A DNA stretch of 64,000 bases from Lycorma delicatula (Eukaryota; Arthropoda; Insecta; Hemiptera; Fulgoridae), in the NCBI RefSeq assembly GCF_047948215.1, contig NC_134462.1, positions 120,550,937 to 120,614,936 on the forward strand, given 5' to 3'. Each line of letters begins with the position of its first letter. The first letter of the stretch is position 1. The notes beneath the pieces were generated by a model. The model saw only the letters and a list, made by a program, of their open reading frames with translations, was not told the DNA's origin and did no database searches. Made by a program: the position numbers and the translations under genes. Below are positions 22,441 through 36,406 of this stretch, in pieces.

Positions 22441-25400
22441 ATGTATCCCTTTAGAGAAGGAAAAAAAATTCAGGTTTAATTTTTAAGCTACTTAAATCCG
22501 TTAAAATATTTCTGTAAAAGTAAATTTCTTAATTTAATTGGTCGAAAAAAAAATTTAGATCTTTAAAAAATTTATTAAAAATACAACTGATGCGTAATAA
22601 GATTCTTTCTCATGGACCTACTATTACTTGCCTAAAAAAAAGAACATCTGACAAACAATTTTTATGTTTTGTCACGATAGCTTCAAGGTGTAATATTGTA
22701 TTTTACATGAAAGTATGCGTAGGCATAATAAACATTTAATAATAACGAACAGTTTGATTAAGATTTTTAAAAGGAACATTTGATCGTTTTGCAAACGCGA
22801 TTAATTTGGTAATCCTATAAAAATTCATCAGACGCACATAAAATTTTACATTAAGGAGAAAAAAATTAATGCCATTATTATTATTATTAATACGAAAAGT
22901 ATATTGAGTTAAGCAATAGAAATCCGTTATTTTTTTTAAAAATCTTCAATAATTCTATAGAAAAATTTAAAATAAATTTTTGCGGTGTAATTTGTGTAAA
23001 GTTCTTTTGTATCGATTTAAAAATTTAAAATACTAGAATAGTAATTTAAATAAAATAAAAATATAATCAATTTAAAATACTTAATTAGAATATCATGTTT
23101 GTTTTTTAAATTGTTGTCGGATTGTCGTGTAAATTTCGTTTGACCTAAGTAGCTTGATTACTTCGTTTCGTACAAAATTTATTGAATATTTTTTATCGTT
23201 TCAATTATTGTAAATGGCATAACTCTTAAAAGTAGCAATACTGCAGTTTGAAAATCTTTTTAATAAAATGTTACTGTTTTCTATGAGCTCATTTTTTCTT
23301 TTATTCTTTTTTTATTAATTTATCGAGTTATAAATATTTATCTGTATGTTAATATTTTATTATCGTATTTTATTTTACTTTTTAATCGTTATTCAATTAT
23401 TTAAATCCCAATTCTGTTTTTTAAGTGACGCGATTTGTTGCGGATTATGTTACATGCATGGCTGTGATTATTTTGCAATTTTCTATCTTAATTGCTTTTT
23501 CCAATACTTTTTTTTTAATTATACCCTTTTATATCCTTCATTTTTTTTTTTTTTGTTTCATTCATTATGTAAATATGTGTATACGAACTTGAGCATGCAG
23601 CTTTATTATTTCTTTTTAAATGCAATGTATAATTATAATGTAACGATTTGCTTAGGAGTCCCCCAATATAAACAGCTTGGCCAATATAAACAATAATTTT
23701 ATTTTTATACTCGCCTGTCGCCAGAAGCCTCCATTCGCTGGAGCTCCTCTGTGTTCATTATTCTCATGTTTGTGAGAATACTGATAAATAACGATTAAAG
23801 GCTGTTCGATTTATAAAAACCTGTAATTGTAATTTCTTCAGTGTAACAGTTCGATCGATACAGTCTTCAAAACTTTCTGAAGTATGCGGGTTTCAGAACA
23901 GTCGGTTCTCATCTTAAAAATAGTAGTTATAAGCCGGTCGCCCGTCCTTCGTACGGGTACAAAAATATTTTACACTGTTCTTAACGTTTGCCGACAAACA
24001 CCGCGAGGAAGCGACCGTACTTCGTTTTTTACATTTTATTTTATTTTTTTACGTATTTTTTTGGAAATTTACTTAATTTTGGGATTTACTGCTAAGTTCA
24101 TTAGTCATATATATTTTGTACATTTTTCTGTTTTAACTGTTTTTTGCGGAACAGTTTGCGAACAAGATAATCTAAATATTCGACTTGTATACGTTATTTA
24201 CATCTTTTCTCTCTTGAATGTATATATACAGGTTATTCCCGCAGGATACTTTTGAGCGAGCCACATATATTGGCCCGACTGAGAATGGTTCAGAGCGGAG
24301 ACCGTTCGCTTGAGGAGGCTGCCCTTGTGACTTATTTACTGTCATCGAAAAAGCAACTTTAAGTGGAAACCGGAGGTTTTGGAAAATGAAGGGTAAGTGT
24401 AAAGAAATGTACGCCGAACACCGTCACAGATTTAAAGCTACTTTTCTCGACGACCGAAAAAGATTTGGAAAGATACAAAGCACTTTTTTTGTAAAAAATT
24501 TAATTTCAAATACCGCAAGCGATATGTGAATTCGATTTGAACAACGGTTTGGTCATAGTAAAATTGAATATCGGCAAGGAAGAGAAGAATCATTAACTGA
24601 ATAGATAATATTCCTGCGTCATTAAATTTCGGTTTTATAGAGGATAGGATAGCGTATCCATCTTCAAATCTCATTGCGACTTTATAGTTAAAACTGCAGT
24701 ATTATATGAGCATTGTTTACAGAAAACAAGTCGAAAACCGGGTGATTTCCACTTTGAAACAAATTGCAAGTTCTATTTTATCTTTTAAAGATTGAATAGT
24801 GAGCGACTAGTTCTCTAGTCTGTAAGAAATTCGCGGTAGAGTATTTCTTGTAAATCTCCCAAATGGTTGCTATTATTTTTCCGACCGAAATAGTCGCTGT
24901 TTCATTCCGTACTGGAAGTAAGCTTTAATGTTTCGTATAGTGATGTATTTTTTACATTTAATTTTGATTATTTTACGATTTTTATCTAAATAAATCGATT
25001 AGAAAAGAAAGAATGAAAGGAATAACAGTTTAGAATAATAGTATAAAATACAAACACGGTTGTTTAAGGTTATCCCAATCGAAAACGAAAATTTAGCTTA
25101 AAAACAAACATCAAAAGTACTGTATAACCACAGCACGACCTCTTGTATAGATTAGAAGATTTTAGATTTTTTAAAGTTTTATCCTGTAAGAAAATTCATC
25201 GAAGTTCTGTAACATCGTTATTAGTTTAAAAAAAATAATTATTCATCTGTTTATTAACCAAATAAACAGTCGATTATTTTTTACTTATTTTATCCTCTGA
25301 TTTTCCCACTTGGTTTTTCTTCTTTATATCTGTATACGAGTGTGTTGCATGCGGTATTAGATCTGTTGAAGGCTCCACTTGAATCTCACACGTATATATA

Positions 25401-25585
25401 ATAAACAAGATTTTTATACCGAGATGCTTCGTTTTTGCGTCTTGATGATACGAGTAACTAGTTGATTTTCATTTTTTCTCACTTGTATGTAACAGGTTGT
25501 ACTTATATCGATCGATCTCCAGATGAATTAAAATCGTGTATATAATACATCGTTTCTTAATAGAAAGAACTTAAATCCTTTTATC
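22441..25585. other. AT-rich spacer, no gene assigned
   Basis: 22441-23700 is extremely AT-rich. Less AT-rich patches at 23715-23775 and 24235-24345 have no recognisable product. Frames at 23346-23696 and 23884-24255 are aromatic-rich, low-complexity products of T-rich DNA. Nothing supported. Confidence 0.5.
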
Positions 25586-25598
25586 TGATTAATACTTT

Positions 25599-25961
25599 TT
25601 TTTTTTTTTAACTGAATTTTTACGGGCATCGACTGCTAAGGTCATTAGCCCTCGTCACATTCTTTAAAAGAAATTATTATCTCCATCAGGATCGTCATAT
25701 GTAAGGATGTAAAGGGCCCTTACATTTTATTTAAAAACACAAACTTCACAATAAACATTAAAACATGAAAGACAAGGACAATCACAAACACTTACGGGGT
25801 GTAAAGGGCCCCAACATTAAAATTTGAGATAGGTTCTCAAAAGACCATGAAATTAAAATTAAAATTAATCTTATCAATACCATATCTTTCTTTCTATCTT
25901 TCTTCTACGAAGTCTCATTTATAGTTTGTTTAAGCACCCTCGGGGCGACCAGAACCGCCGT
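25599..25961 (-). repeat. Poly(A)-tailed retroposon with 13-bp TSD
   Basis: 363 bp, read on the minus strand, flanked by TGATTAATACTTT at 25586-25598 and 25962-25974. The 3' end is a poly(A) tail (T run 25599-25609 on the plus strand), preceded by GACCTTAGCAGTCGATGCCC, a motif I associate with 3' ends of poly(A) retroposons in insects. Two GTAAAGGGCCC segments (about 25708 and 25801) repeat within it. The 5' end, ACGGCGGTTCTGGTCGCCCC, lacks a clear A box, so it may be a 5'-truncated LINE rather than a tRNA-SINE. Confidence 0.75.
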
Positions 25962-26150
25962 TGATTAATACTTTAATCTGTTGTTCTGCATTATCTGTTC
26001 CAATATTTTTAATAGTTGTTAAGCTCGTAAAGCGCCTCAGTTGCGGATCGGTTTTCTCCGATATTAATGATATTTATTGTACACCCGATCCAGGAGATGA
26101 ACGTAGTCAAGGTGTCTGTTATGAGATTGTATATCATCTCCGTTTCATTA

Positions 26151-26250
26151 GGCTTGGCATGCTGATATCCATCGGCTTATCGAAGAGGGCAACAGGTAAC
26201 GGCTCCACTTGTCGCTTTACTCGGTAAGTTTAGCGTGAAATACTTGTTAT
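26151..26250 (+). repeat. Dispersed repeat C, copy 2
   Basis: Shares GCTTGGCATGCTGATAT, the ACAGGTAAC block and GTAAGTTTAGCGTGAAATAC with the copy at 8376-8500. Diverged; no coding potential. Confidence 0.5.
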
Positions 26251-28230
26251 TCTTTAGGTCGGATTTGTTATTTTCAAAACTGGCTTACATACATCGAATC
26301 GCCTGCGACCATTTTGTTTACGGCACTAATACACATAACACAACATAGATTATTTACGACGATATATCTTTTTGTGATTGTATGTAAATATCTGATAAAA
26401 TTAATCCAATTTTGTTTACAATTTTTTTTTTTTGTTATTGAATGAATTCATTTTGTATTATTTTGTCCGACAGTATGATTCGTATTAGAAAAATTAAATA
26501 AGACCACCCTATTAGTTAACAATAAAATTACTTAAACCTACTTATAGTGATCCTATTTTTTATTGTTATGAAAATTTTGCATTTTACATATGTTACTTTA
26601 TATACTAATTAATAATAAACATTGCAATTTTTTACTTACACACACGTATATATTTTGTGAGGTGATCTTTGGTTTTTAAAACCCTTTCAAATTCTAATTT
26701 TTCACCATCAGTTTATATAATAGTTAAGTGTATAAAAATACCGTTATTAAAAAAAAAAAACTTCCTATACATATCAACAATAATAGTAGAATTATTTGAA
26801 TTACAGGTATATAGTTAATTTATATAGATAATTAAAAATTGTATCGTAGTTATTATTATGTATTTTAGCTCTAAAAACAATTTGTTACTTAAAAAAAAAA
26901 AAAAAAAAAATTGTATAACTATGTGAATCGATTAAATTATATTTAATTTTCAATTTTCCAAGTTTTCTAATGTTTTTTTAAACGATAACAATTACGGAAT
27001 CTAAATTATTTTGTATATCTTTCTAATGGTATGTTGTTTTTAATTTATTTTTTTTTTTCTTTCTGATTATATTTCTTTTTATTTTATTGTTATTAAAAAT
27101 TTTGGTTTTAAAGATCGTTTGTTTCACGTATTTGTAATTTGTTACGTACATAATGTTTTATCTTGTATGTACCTTTACGGCTGTTTTTTCCTGAATTATT
27201 TGTATTATTTATTAATAATTTTACTACTTGATACTTGTATATTAAATTAACAACAAGTCTGTATTAAATAGAATTTAACGAATTTTACAAAGTAAATGTT
27301 AAAATATTTAAAAAAACAGTATTTATTAATAGTAATTATTTTATTTTTAGGAATTGAACTCGTAACAATTTCGTTTTACTTTTATTTGTGTTAATGCCAC
27401 ACTACATACTAGAACATGCCCGTTTACGAATTGAACGAATTGCAATAATTGACACCACCGCTTTTCATTAACGCAAATTTGAATAGAACTGCAATTTATT
27501 TGTTACAACTGTACTTGTGTACGTATATAAATAAATAAATAACAAAAATTCACAAATTTAAATACTTTTACGTGTTTTAACATTTGAATAAATTAAATTA
27601 ACACGAGCTTCATAATTAGTGTGCAACTTTTTTTATAATTAAAATTGGTTTGCCTTGTTTTATCCAGTTTTATTCCTATAAAAATAAAAAAATATTCCTT
27701 TTTTTATTTTAAATTAATCGAAGCGCTTTGTAAAGCATATAAATTATATTTTTTACTTTATAATATATATATATGTATGTATTATATATGTGCGATTTCT
27801 GTTGTTGTAGCTGTTGACTGAAATATTTAAAAAAATATTTACTCAAGGCTATCAAACGTTAAAAACTTTATTTGACACAAGTATTGTAATTTATCTATAA
27901 ACATTTTTTAAAATCTTTTTTACAAAGATAACATTATATTTTTTTATTATTATTTTTATTTGTTTTGATATTAAAAAGCAACTGTATTATTTTAAACCAA
28001 TATAAACTTATTTTTTGAAAGCTTCCTTGTTTTACGTAATATTATTCTTTCTGGAAAATTAAAAAAATATATACATAAAATTGAAAAATTGAACCGATGC
28101 GAGGTATTTATGTGGAAGAATGAAAGCCATGCATTTGGCTTTTAAATTGAAACATATAAAATGATCCTATTTTATAGAAATAAACGAGCATTGTAATGTT
28201 GATTATTCTCTCATTTTGGATTTTATAATT
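26251..28230. other. AT-rich spacer, no gene seen
   Basis: Long A and T runs (for example A20 at 26892-26911). No recognisable gene or repeat family. Confidence 0.6.
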
Positions 28231-28262
28231 CTTAGTTTTTTTTTGTTTTTTTTTTTTTGTCT

Positions 28263-29036
28263 TCAGTCATTTGACTGGTTTGATGCAGCTCTCCAAGATT
28301 CCCTATCTAGTGCTAGTCGTTTCATTTCAGTATACCCTCTACATCCTACATCCCCAACAATTTGTTTTACATACTCCAAACGTGTCCTGCCTACACAATT
28401 TTTCCCTTCTACCTGTCCTTCCAATATTAAAGCGACTATTCCAGGATGCCTTAGTATGTGGCCTATAAGTCTGTCTCTTCTTTTAACTATATTTTTCCAA
28501 ATGCTTCTTTCTTCATCTATTTGCCGCAATACCTCTTCATTTGTCACTTTATCCACCCATCTGATTTTTAACATTCTCCTATAGCACCACATTTCAAAAG
28601 CTTCTAATCTTTTCTTCTCAGATACTCCGATCGTCCAAGTTTCACTTCCATATAAAGCGACACTCCAAACATACACTTTCAAAAATCTTTTCCTGAGATT
28701 TAAATTAATTTTTGATGTAAACAAATTATATTTCTTACTGAAGGCTCGTTTAGCTTGTGCTATTCGGAATTTTATATCGCTCCTGCTTCGTCCATCTTTA
28801 GTAATTTTACTTCCCAAATAACAAAATTCTTCTACCTCCATAATCTTTTCTCCTCCTATTTTCACATTCAGCGGTCCATCTTTGTTATTTCTACTACATT
28901 TCATTACTTTTGTTTTGTTCTTGTTTATTTTCATGCGATAGTTCTTGCGTAGGACTTCATCTATGCCGTTCATTGTTTCTTCTAAATCCTTTTTACTCTC
29001 GGCTAGAATTACTATATCATCAGCAAATCGTAGCAT
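28263..29036 (-). pseudogene. LINE ORF2 C-terminal part, 5' truncated, copy 1
   Basis: Open frame of about 258 codons without a start, ending at 28263 and followed (plus strand 28226-28260) by T runs that represent its A-rich tail. It begins exactly at the RT active site LRFADDIVILAESKKDLEE (about 28980-29036) and contains INKNKTKVMKCSRN, then CYLGSKITKDGRSRSDIKF. The thumb/connection reads VYVWSVALYGSETWTIG and MWCYRRMLKIRWVDKVTNEE, and the tail IGHILRHPGIVALILEG and LALDRESWRAASNQSND. The FADD box is intact but the rest of RT and the endonuclease are missing, as in dead-on-arrival 5'-truncated insertions. The clade is RTE/CFDP2-like by motif, not certain. Copy 2 at 48593-49680 is highly similar. 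Confidence 0.88.
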
Positions 29037-29102
29037 GATATAATATACAAATAAAATTAATAAATTATTGGAAAATCGTTGAAATCTGCAATAAATTTTC
29101 AT

Positions 29103-29617
29103 TACTTTGAATATCCTTTTGTGTACCGTAACACAAACGTTTCACTAACTACCTTATTTTTAATCAAGTATGCTGAGCAGGTTTTGCACCGTTTACATAC
29201 GTGTATGTTACTTTACCTCGGCGAAGGAGAGTTAGTTACAAGGGAGTATTTCATAATAGACATACAATTTATAACCGTAATAATGTGTAACGATATAATT
29301 TTTTGTGATAATACAAATATATATTAGTAACGGTTTACTCGATATAGCTTTCCAGCGGATCGATTTATTATTGTTTGCAAAACGAGTATAACGATTTAAA
29401 AAAAAGCTAAGTTGGTAGTTGACGATAGATGAACCTTTTTCTGTGAATCGAAAATCGTCATTTATATCCGATGACCTCAACGCTTCGGATATAAATTCTC
29501 ATCTCCCACTTGCGGAAGAGGCTTCAGAGCCTCGCGATGAAAGCACGGCAGCGTGAATGGAATACCACGACTTAAAGAAGGTCTTTGTATAATTTTATAC
29601 AACACTTGGGGGGATAG
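29103..29617. other. Spacer, no gene seen
   Basis: AT-rich; becomes GC-richer from about 29490 where the next LINE fragment begins. Confidence 0.55.
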
Positions 29618-29923
29618 TACGCCTCAAGATCATTTTTAATGGCAACGGGAACCCAAGTGCTCACCAACTACGTAAATTTGAAATAATACCTGTTCAGGTT
29701 TCGCCTGGTAACTGATGACATTTGTGTCTGCGGGGAAGTCCAGTCGAATGTACATATGATGTACGACTGCCCCGCTCTTGGGGGGACCAAAACTCGGGCC
29801 ACCCTGGAAGTTAGAGGTCAAGGGGAAAATTGGCCACTCTTAAGCGGCGGATCAGTGTGGCGTGGGAATTCCTTGTTGCAGTCGCATTGTTCAACCGGCA
29901 ACAATAGTTTGCTTAAGGGATGA
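29618..29923 (+). pseudogene. R1/I-type LINE ORF2 C-terminus with zinc-finger motif
   Basis: Plus-strand frame with one internal stop. MATGTQVLTNYVNLK-YLFRF corresponds to the LTGHG-F--YL-RF block found at the end of R1, Jockey and I-type LINE ORF2 proteins. ICVCGEVQSNVHMMYDCPAL follows, a C-x-C-x7-H-x4-C knuckle typical of that terminus. The frame continues through LEVRGQGENWPLLSGGSVWR to a TGA at 29921-29923. The GC content is higher than in the flanks, as in the R1-like gag at 54144-56069, so it may come from a related family. No poly(A) and no RT domain remain. Confidence 0.65.
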
Positions 29924-32329
29924 CTCTAACCGCATTGCTGGAAGAAGCTACCCTTCAGTTAATCCAGTATATTCAAAATCCAGTACGAATCGAAGAAGTA
30001 CAAAATTATTTTAACTGATCGAGTGTCTGGTCGAATAGAAAATATTGCGGATTTATTTATTTTGAAGTATGTAAGCTTGTATATTATAGTAACTGTAACG
30101 TTATATACATAAAATATTAATAGAAATAATTATAATAAGTTTAAAGATGTTTTAATAAATAAATAATGTTCGTAATGTTTGTAGAAAGGTAAGTATGTTA
30201 TTAGAGAAGTTATGTAAAATGTAGTGTTTCATTTTTAACTTCAAGAAGGAAGAGGTTCTCAATTCAATCCATAACTTTTTTGGTCCGGCCATTACTTCTC
30301 ACCCAGTGCGTCAGTTTGGTGGAACGTTTTTTAAACATACAGGGTGATCTCAATTATTACCGAATGATACTTACAAAAAAATTGTCGGGCAAAATCTCGA
30401 CAATTGATTTAGGCTGTAGAACGTATCTAGAACTGATCTAGGCAGTAGAACGTATTTATTGCTTTTCGAAAAGTTTCTTAATCTTGAATAAGTACCTTAG
30501 ATCAGTAGGTAGTTGATAAATTCTCTGTAAACTAGCTTTTTTTTTCGTCGCTCTATCGTTTGTTCAATTTTTCACGTTGACGCTCATTATTAACAGTCAG
30601 TCTATTGAACGTTCGTCAGCGTTTCATTAAAAATACGATTACAATCGAAAAAATCTATGTGGTATTTGTTGAAAGGCGTTTGCGGATCAAATCACGTCAA
30701 CGTTCCCTTTCAGAATGCGTTTCTTTCGAAATCATATATTTTATGTATTCTCGCATTTTAAATAGCCTCCTCTATTCACGTACGATTTCAGATTTCTGAC
30801 TTTGAATCCTACTGGTTCTTTTCCTCAGATCTTTAAATCGTTTTGATTTGAGTCTGTTTTATTTCAAGAGAACCTTATTTTTTCTTACAAGTAGTTTTTT
30901 TTTATAGATCTGCCGTACTTCAAATTCGACGAAGTTATAGAACAAACAGAATAAAATAAAAATTATTTGAAAAAAAAATCACACAAAAAAAAATAAAAAA
31001 TATTTTTTTCACTACGCCTTCAAAATAATTTTTTATATTTATCCTTTTTAAGTTTTAAATTTTAGAATTATCCTTAAGCCTAAATTCAAATAAATTTGAA
31101 ATCCGTATCTCGTGCGCCTCAATTCATTAAAAATTTGGCGCAGACTTCAAGAAATAATATTTGACGATTATGTAGAGAGCGTATGGAAAAAGTGTATGTT
31201 CCTTTTCCGTGCGATTTTTTTTTGTTCTTTCTGGGTTCGAGTCAATCTTTTGTTCAAATGATTTTGCTTTTGTCTTTATAAGAACCGCTACTGCTTTGAA
31301 TTTATTACCGTACTGTACATTATAATTTTTGAAAGCACCGTTAAATATTTTTGTTACCTTTTATTTTTATAAATGTTTAACTAAAAAACGTAAAACCTGA
31401 TTATTAACATTGTAAGCATCCTATATCAGACTTATTAAGAAACGTTAAACGTGAAGCGGTTTCTTATTACCTTCTTCACTCAGACAAATATTGTATACAT
31501 TTGAAAAGTCATTCCAAGCCCAGTAAAAGATAAATTTTCAGTTCTACTAGTGAAATCTTTACTCAGATCGCATTGAAACTAATTTTCATTAATCTCAGAG
31601 TAAGCGACTCTGAATAGTGCTTTTTTATCTGACGTTTCACACGCGTAACAGCAATAAAAAAATTATTGTAATACATTAATGTAACACTTTCATCGAGATA
31701 ATTGTTTTTTTTTTCTTTAAATAAAATTAATTTGTTTACTCTTTTTATTTTTTAATTTTTAATATTCTCCAGCCTTTCCAAATGTGCTGGATTCAAATCC
31801 AGTTCTCTATCTCTCTCTCCCTAATAAAATAAATTTGTAATTTCATGAGTAGTTACAGTTTATAAAAAATACAGTGTTTTTATATGTACTCGTATATATA
31901 AATAGTTAAGAGTTACGTGATATTGATTAACTGATAAAAATGAAAAAATATTCTGGTATAAAATTCATAAAATATATATTTTGTTTTATTTGTGTATGCA
32001 AGTGTGTGTGTACGTTAATATGTTTTAAATAAACACGGAAGTAAATACGATAAGTCTGTGTAATATTGTTATTGTTTACGACACACAATAGCATACTTAC
32101 ATATTCTGTATTAGGCAACAATTTTTATTGTGAAATCACATTAAAAAAATATGTCTCCTCTTATAAAGAATCGATATGATATGATTATTTTTTATTTTTA
32201 CAGCTTTGATAATGTTAGTATTTTAATCTTCCCATATAAAAGTTTATAAAACATAAGTAGATTAATGTAAGATAAACAGATAATCGTAAAAAGAAAATGT
32301 CTGTTATATTAGGTTTTCCATTTTTCTTT
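29924..32329. other. AT-rich spacer, no gene seen
   Basis: At 30338-30362 the string CATACAGGGTGATCTCAATT resembles a Tc1/mariner-type terminus, but no partner end or transposase was found. Otherwise unremarkable. Confidence 0.5.
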
Positions 32330-32760
32330 TATTCGTTAGTCATTTCCTTGGTTTGATGATGGGTTTTTTATTCCATTCTATTTCTCCGCAGTTTATATAT
32401 ATATTTTAAATATCTACATAACCTATTTTGTTTTAAATTTGTGTCATTTTATACCAGTTACTCTCTTTTAAAAACCAAATTAACCGTCTATTAATTTTGT
32501 GATCCGTTAACCTTATTTTTCATTGTAATATTATTTTAAACAAAAATTGTTTTTTCCTATTCGTCTTAAAACCTTTGATTTCGTATTTTATAATTTATAA
32601 ATTCAATCCGTCTTTATAGGTTCATTTGTAGTATGTCGGATCAAAATATTTATCTACAACCCAGATCGTAGATAAGCTTAAGGGATAGTTCCAGCTGCAC
32701 CTCAGCCTTTCCTACTAATTTTAAATTATTTATCGTACCATTTTTCTTCTTGCAACATCT
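32330..32760 (-). repeat. Diverged 3' end of a LINE related to the 28263 family
   Basis: Starts with GTCATTTCCTTGGTTTGATG, parallel to GTCATTTGACTGGTTTGATG at the 3' ends of the LINEs at 28263 and 48593. It then follows a similar but heavily mutated course, for example TTATTTTTCATTGTAATATT against the LINE's ATTTTTAACATTCTCCTATA. No open frame. A weak assignment based on collinearity. Confidence 0.4.
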
Positions 32761-33324
32761 TTTTTCTTACCTTGTTGTCGTGTAAGCTCGTAGGTGGAAA
32801 CACTAGGCCTGTAATCGGATACAAATCAAATCGTATTACTAGACTATTGATATTTTAATTTCTAAAATTATATTTCTACGGATTACTAGTCAACGTTTTG
32901 AAGGATTATACACATAGATGCGGAGTATTTCTCCTTGGAGTAACTGTAGTAATTTTTATCACTACTAATATATAATGGAGGAAAAGTGTACCGTCACTGT
33001 TAAGAATGTCGTAGGTAGCCGGTAGCTGATCCGAAAATATGTCATCACACGCTTCCGCATAAAGCGAGTTTTCTAAACTCTGACGAGTGTACAGAAATAA
33101 GCAACTTGCTAAAGAATTGTGTAATGATGTAAACTATATCCGTAACATTTCGGTTGCCTTTTTGCAAAATGGTGACCTTAACATATTGCTTTTTTTTTTT
33201 GTAATCTAATCATTAAAAACTTATGAATTTTTTTAACTACAGAATTATTAAATTTAAAAAGACAAACATTCTCTATACTATAAACAATAAAATTCATTAT
33301 TTTTATTATTATTATCACAATTAT

Positions 33325-33355
<31 letters not shown>

Positions 33356-35301
33356 ATAAAATTATTTTATACTCATGACATGTTATTTGATAGGTACCTA
33401 CAAAACAACATGTCGTGAGTGATTCAAAAAACAACGCCTGGCAAATACTACTAAAGATAAATTGATGAAAATTTGTAAATACGTTCTTCTACGTAAGTGA
33501 ATTCTAAGAAAGGATTTTGAAATTTCGAGTTTAAAGGTTTAAAATGAGATAACATAAATTAATTTTTTTTTAATTCTCGATGGCATATGAAGATATAAAC
33601 TTGATTTTGGTTTTTTTTAATTTTTTAATTGTGTACATTTATTTTTATATAATTATGGATTAGCTAACAGATAAAAGAGCCGACTATTTATAAAGACGTT
33701 TGTAAACTAAAATGTGATAACTAAACGTCTTAATGAAGGTAAAAAAATGGAAAGGAGAAAAACGACGAATAGTATTTAGTAAATACTATTGAGCGTAAGC
33801 TAAGGCTGTCTGGATTGCGGGAATTACACACACTTAAGATTTAGTCGAAAGTCTAAATTTGTGATTTCTAGAAAATCACAGTTTGATGTTTTAGAGACTA
33901 TCTCAGTTGTTAAAAAAACTGTCGAATGTAACTAGTTTAGTCTATTTCGTTATTTCGTCCGCTGCTACTACTAAAATAGTTCCACAGATAATTTCGCGCT
34001 TTATTTTAGTGTACAGCAATATCAGATATTACTGGAATAAAATTATAAATTAATTGAAGTTGTTTTTTTTTAATTTCAAGATACGACAATACTTTACTAG
34101 AAAAGAACAAATTTCTGAATCGCTTTATATAAATCGCATTTTCTGAAAATTGATTTACGTCACTTTTTTATTGCGGATGGGATGATATTTGTTTTTTTTT
34201 TTTTTTTTTTTTTAATTAAGTCTTTTGAACTTTTACATAAAAATATTTTAAATATTTCTTCAAGCTATTTATATTATTACACTATAATAACGGTAATAAT
34301 AGGCAAAAAATATTTTAATAATCATATTTTCATTAAAAATAAATTTATTTTACTAATATCATCTACTAAAAAAAAATGTAATAATAGAACAAAATCATTG
34401 TCGCAATTTGTGCATTTGGTAGAAATAAAGAATAATAAAAAAATGTATAGATTGAGTGAGGACAGACTCTTTTTATTTTTTAAATTGGTTGAAATAAATG
34501 TAGTCTTGTTCAAAAAAAAAATGTTTTTTGAGGGAATAAAGGTGTCAGATAATAGATAAGTTATACTCTAAAAAGAATTACTGTACCATTCGATTATTAA
34601 CAAATATATCTAAATAGTACTGTAGTTTAATGTTTCTGATCGAACGTTATACATCGATAACGGTCGAGAAATATACCCACTTTGTTAGGGTTGAGTGCCA
34701 AAAACGTGGTGTCCGCTATCTTGTTATACTTAGCCAACTTTAGTTTTATGAATTGTATTTTTTTTAGTTAATAATTCTTAACAAATAATTAACCTATTTT
34801 GAATCGCATAAATTGCCAAAATTTGTAGATAAAAATAAAAACAAAAGCGGAAAAAATGATTGGCTTTTAAATATTTTACATGTTTATTATTTTAAAAAAA
34901 CCTTTTCTTTTTTATTTAAAAATAATTTGAACTATAAAACATTAATGCACTTTTGTTAAATGCTATTCTATAGTTAGCTCACAATTTTATTGACAGCAGC
35001 TTTTACTGAATTTATTGTGATGTAGTATCGGATGTTTTCTGTATAACGCTTAGTACTTTTGTGATATTCCTTCCTTTCCTCGCTTCTACTAAAGGATTAG
35101 TTGTCGCGGTCTTACAATATTAAGCCTCCTTTAATACTAAACTGTAATAAATTATTTAATCTTTTCAGTCGCTAAATCGGAGCAGAGCCGCTTTACAAGC
35201 GCAGTGAACATTCTGCTTCCATAATACAACATCGTTAAAAATTAATCCTAGATTGTAACCCGATTAAACAAAGTCGATGTAATATCCTCGATGTAACTGT
35301 T
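32761..35301. other. AT-rich spacer, no gene seen
   Basis: Contains a (TA)n run at 33331-33354 followed by a short imperfect inverted repeat (ACTCATGACATGTTAT at about 33371 and AACATGTCGTGAGTGA at about 33405). A T21 run lies near 34192. A 125-codon frame at 34182-34559 starts in that run and is lysine/asparagine-rich low-complexity sequence. No gene supported. Confidence 0.5.
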
Positions 35302-35567
35302 TTCTTTTTCTGTTTAGCCTCCGGAACCACCATGAAGATGATATGTATGAATGTAAATGTAGTGTACTCTTGTACGGTCTCAAGTCGTCCATTCCTGAGA
35401 TGTGTGGTAATTGAAACTGAACTGCCAAAGAACACCGGACCACGATATAATATTCAGATCCGTATAAAAACTAACTGCCTTTATTAGCATTTAAATGTTA
35501 GAGCTCTCGACTTCGAAATCAGCTGATTTGCGATGACAAGTTCACCACTAGACCGATCCGGTGAGTT
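35302..35567 (-). repeat. tRNA-derived SINE-1, copy d
   Basis: Minus-oriented, with the tail GGAGGCTAAACAGAAAAAG, the body, and the A-box end CACCGGATCGGTCTAGTGGT (about 35548-35567). Its B-box region is degraded and a 20-30 base deletion affects the tail segment. No clear target duplication. Confidence 0.85.
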
Positions 35568-36359
35568 GATCGATACACCTATAAGGGTTAATTGTCGATC
35601 TACATAGATTAAATTAATTTTCTGTATTCGGTAGTGGTGAACGGTTACGTTTCATCATTAAACAAAATTTGTTAACAATTTTTATTAACAATAAATTTTA
35701 TTTATTTTACAGCTGATATCAAGTACTCATTAGGACATTAATCTTTATTTATTACCCGCACGGCAACCTTGGAGTAAATTAAAAAAAAAAGTTTAATAAA
35801 AAAATTTGACGTTCGCTACATTTATTTATTTTAATTCTTTTTACGTGAAATTGTTTTCTTAAACGCATTAACAAAAATAAATTAAAAAAGAAAATAAAAA
35901 TTTTTTATCAGTGGATATAGGAGTACACGTATTTAAAAATTTTTAAATGCTGTAAACTAATCCTTCCAAACCTTTTTATTAAATATTTTTTTTATATGAT
36001 TAAATCATTAAAATGAAAAATCTGCTTATCCAGAATGAAAGACCTGTATTAAGAATTTATAAAAAAAATTTTCAAGACGTTTTTATGTAAAATTAAATTA
36101 TGTTTATTATTTCTTGTGTGAAACGGTCGTTATAATGTGTAAATGACAAAACATTGATATATTTAGGTGTTTGGAATCGTGTTTGAAAAAAAAATTCGCA
36201 TCAAGGATGTTGTAAATTTTTTGGATCTAATAAAAATGAGGAGGAACTAACCCTCTTAGCAAATACCGATCCGATAGTTTTGGTTACCACTTAATTACCG
36301 GCAGTCTCTGGCTTTCTGGAGCCGAAGACATTCGGTTAATAATTTTTATAAACTAGGTG

Positions 36360-36406
<47 letters not shown>

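Noticed and set aside
23884..24255. 123-codon plus-strand frame
   Set aside because: Hydrophobic, phenylalanine/isoleucine-rich translation as expected from T-rich DNA; no motif recognised.
30338..30362. Transposon terminus-like CAGGGTGATCTCAATTATTA
   Set aside because: No inverted partner or transposase within several kilobases.
34182..34559. 125-codon plus-strand frame
   Set aside because: Starts in a T21 run; lysine- and asparagine-rich low-complexity translation with no domain and strong AT bias.
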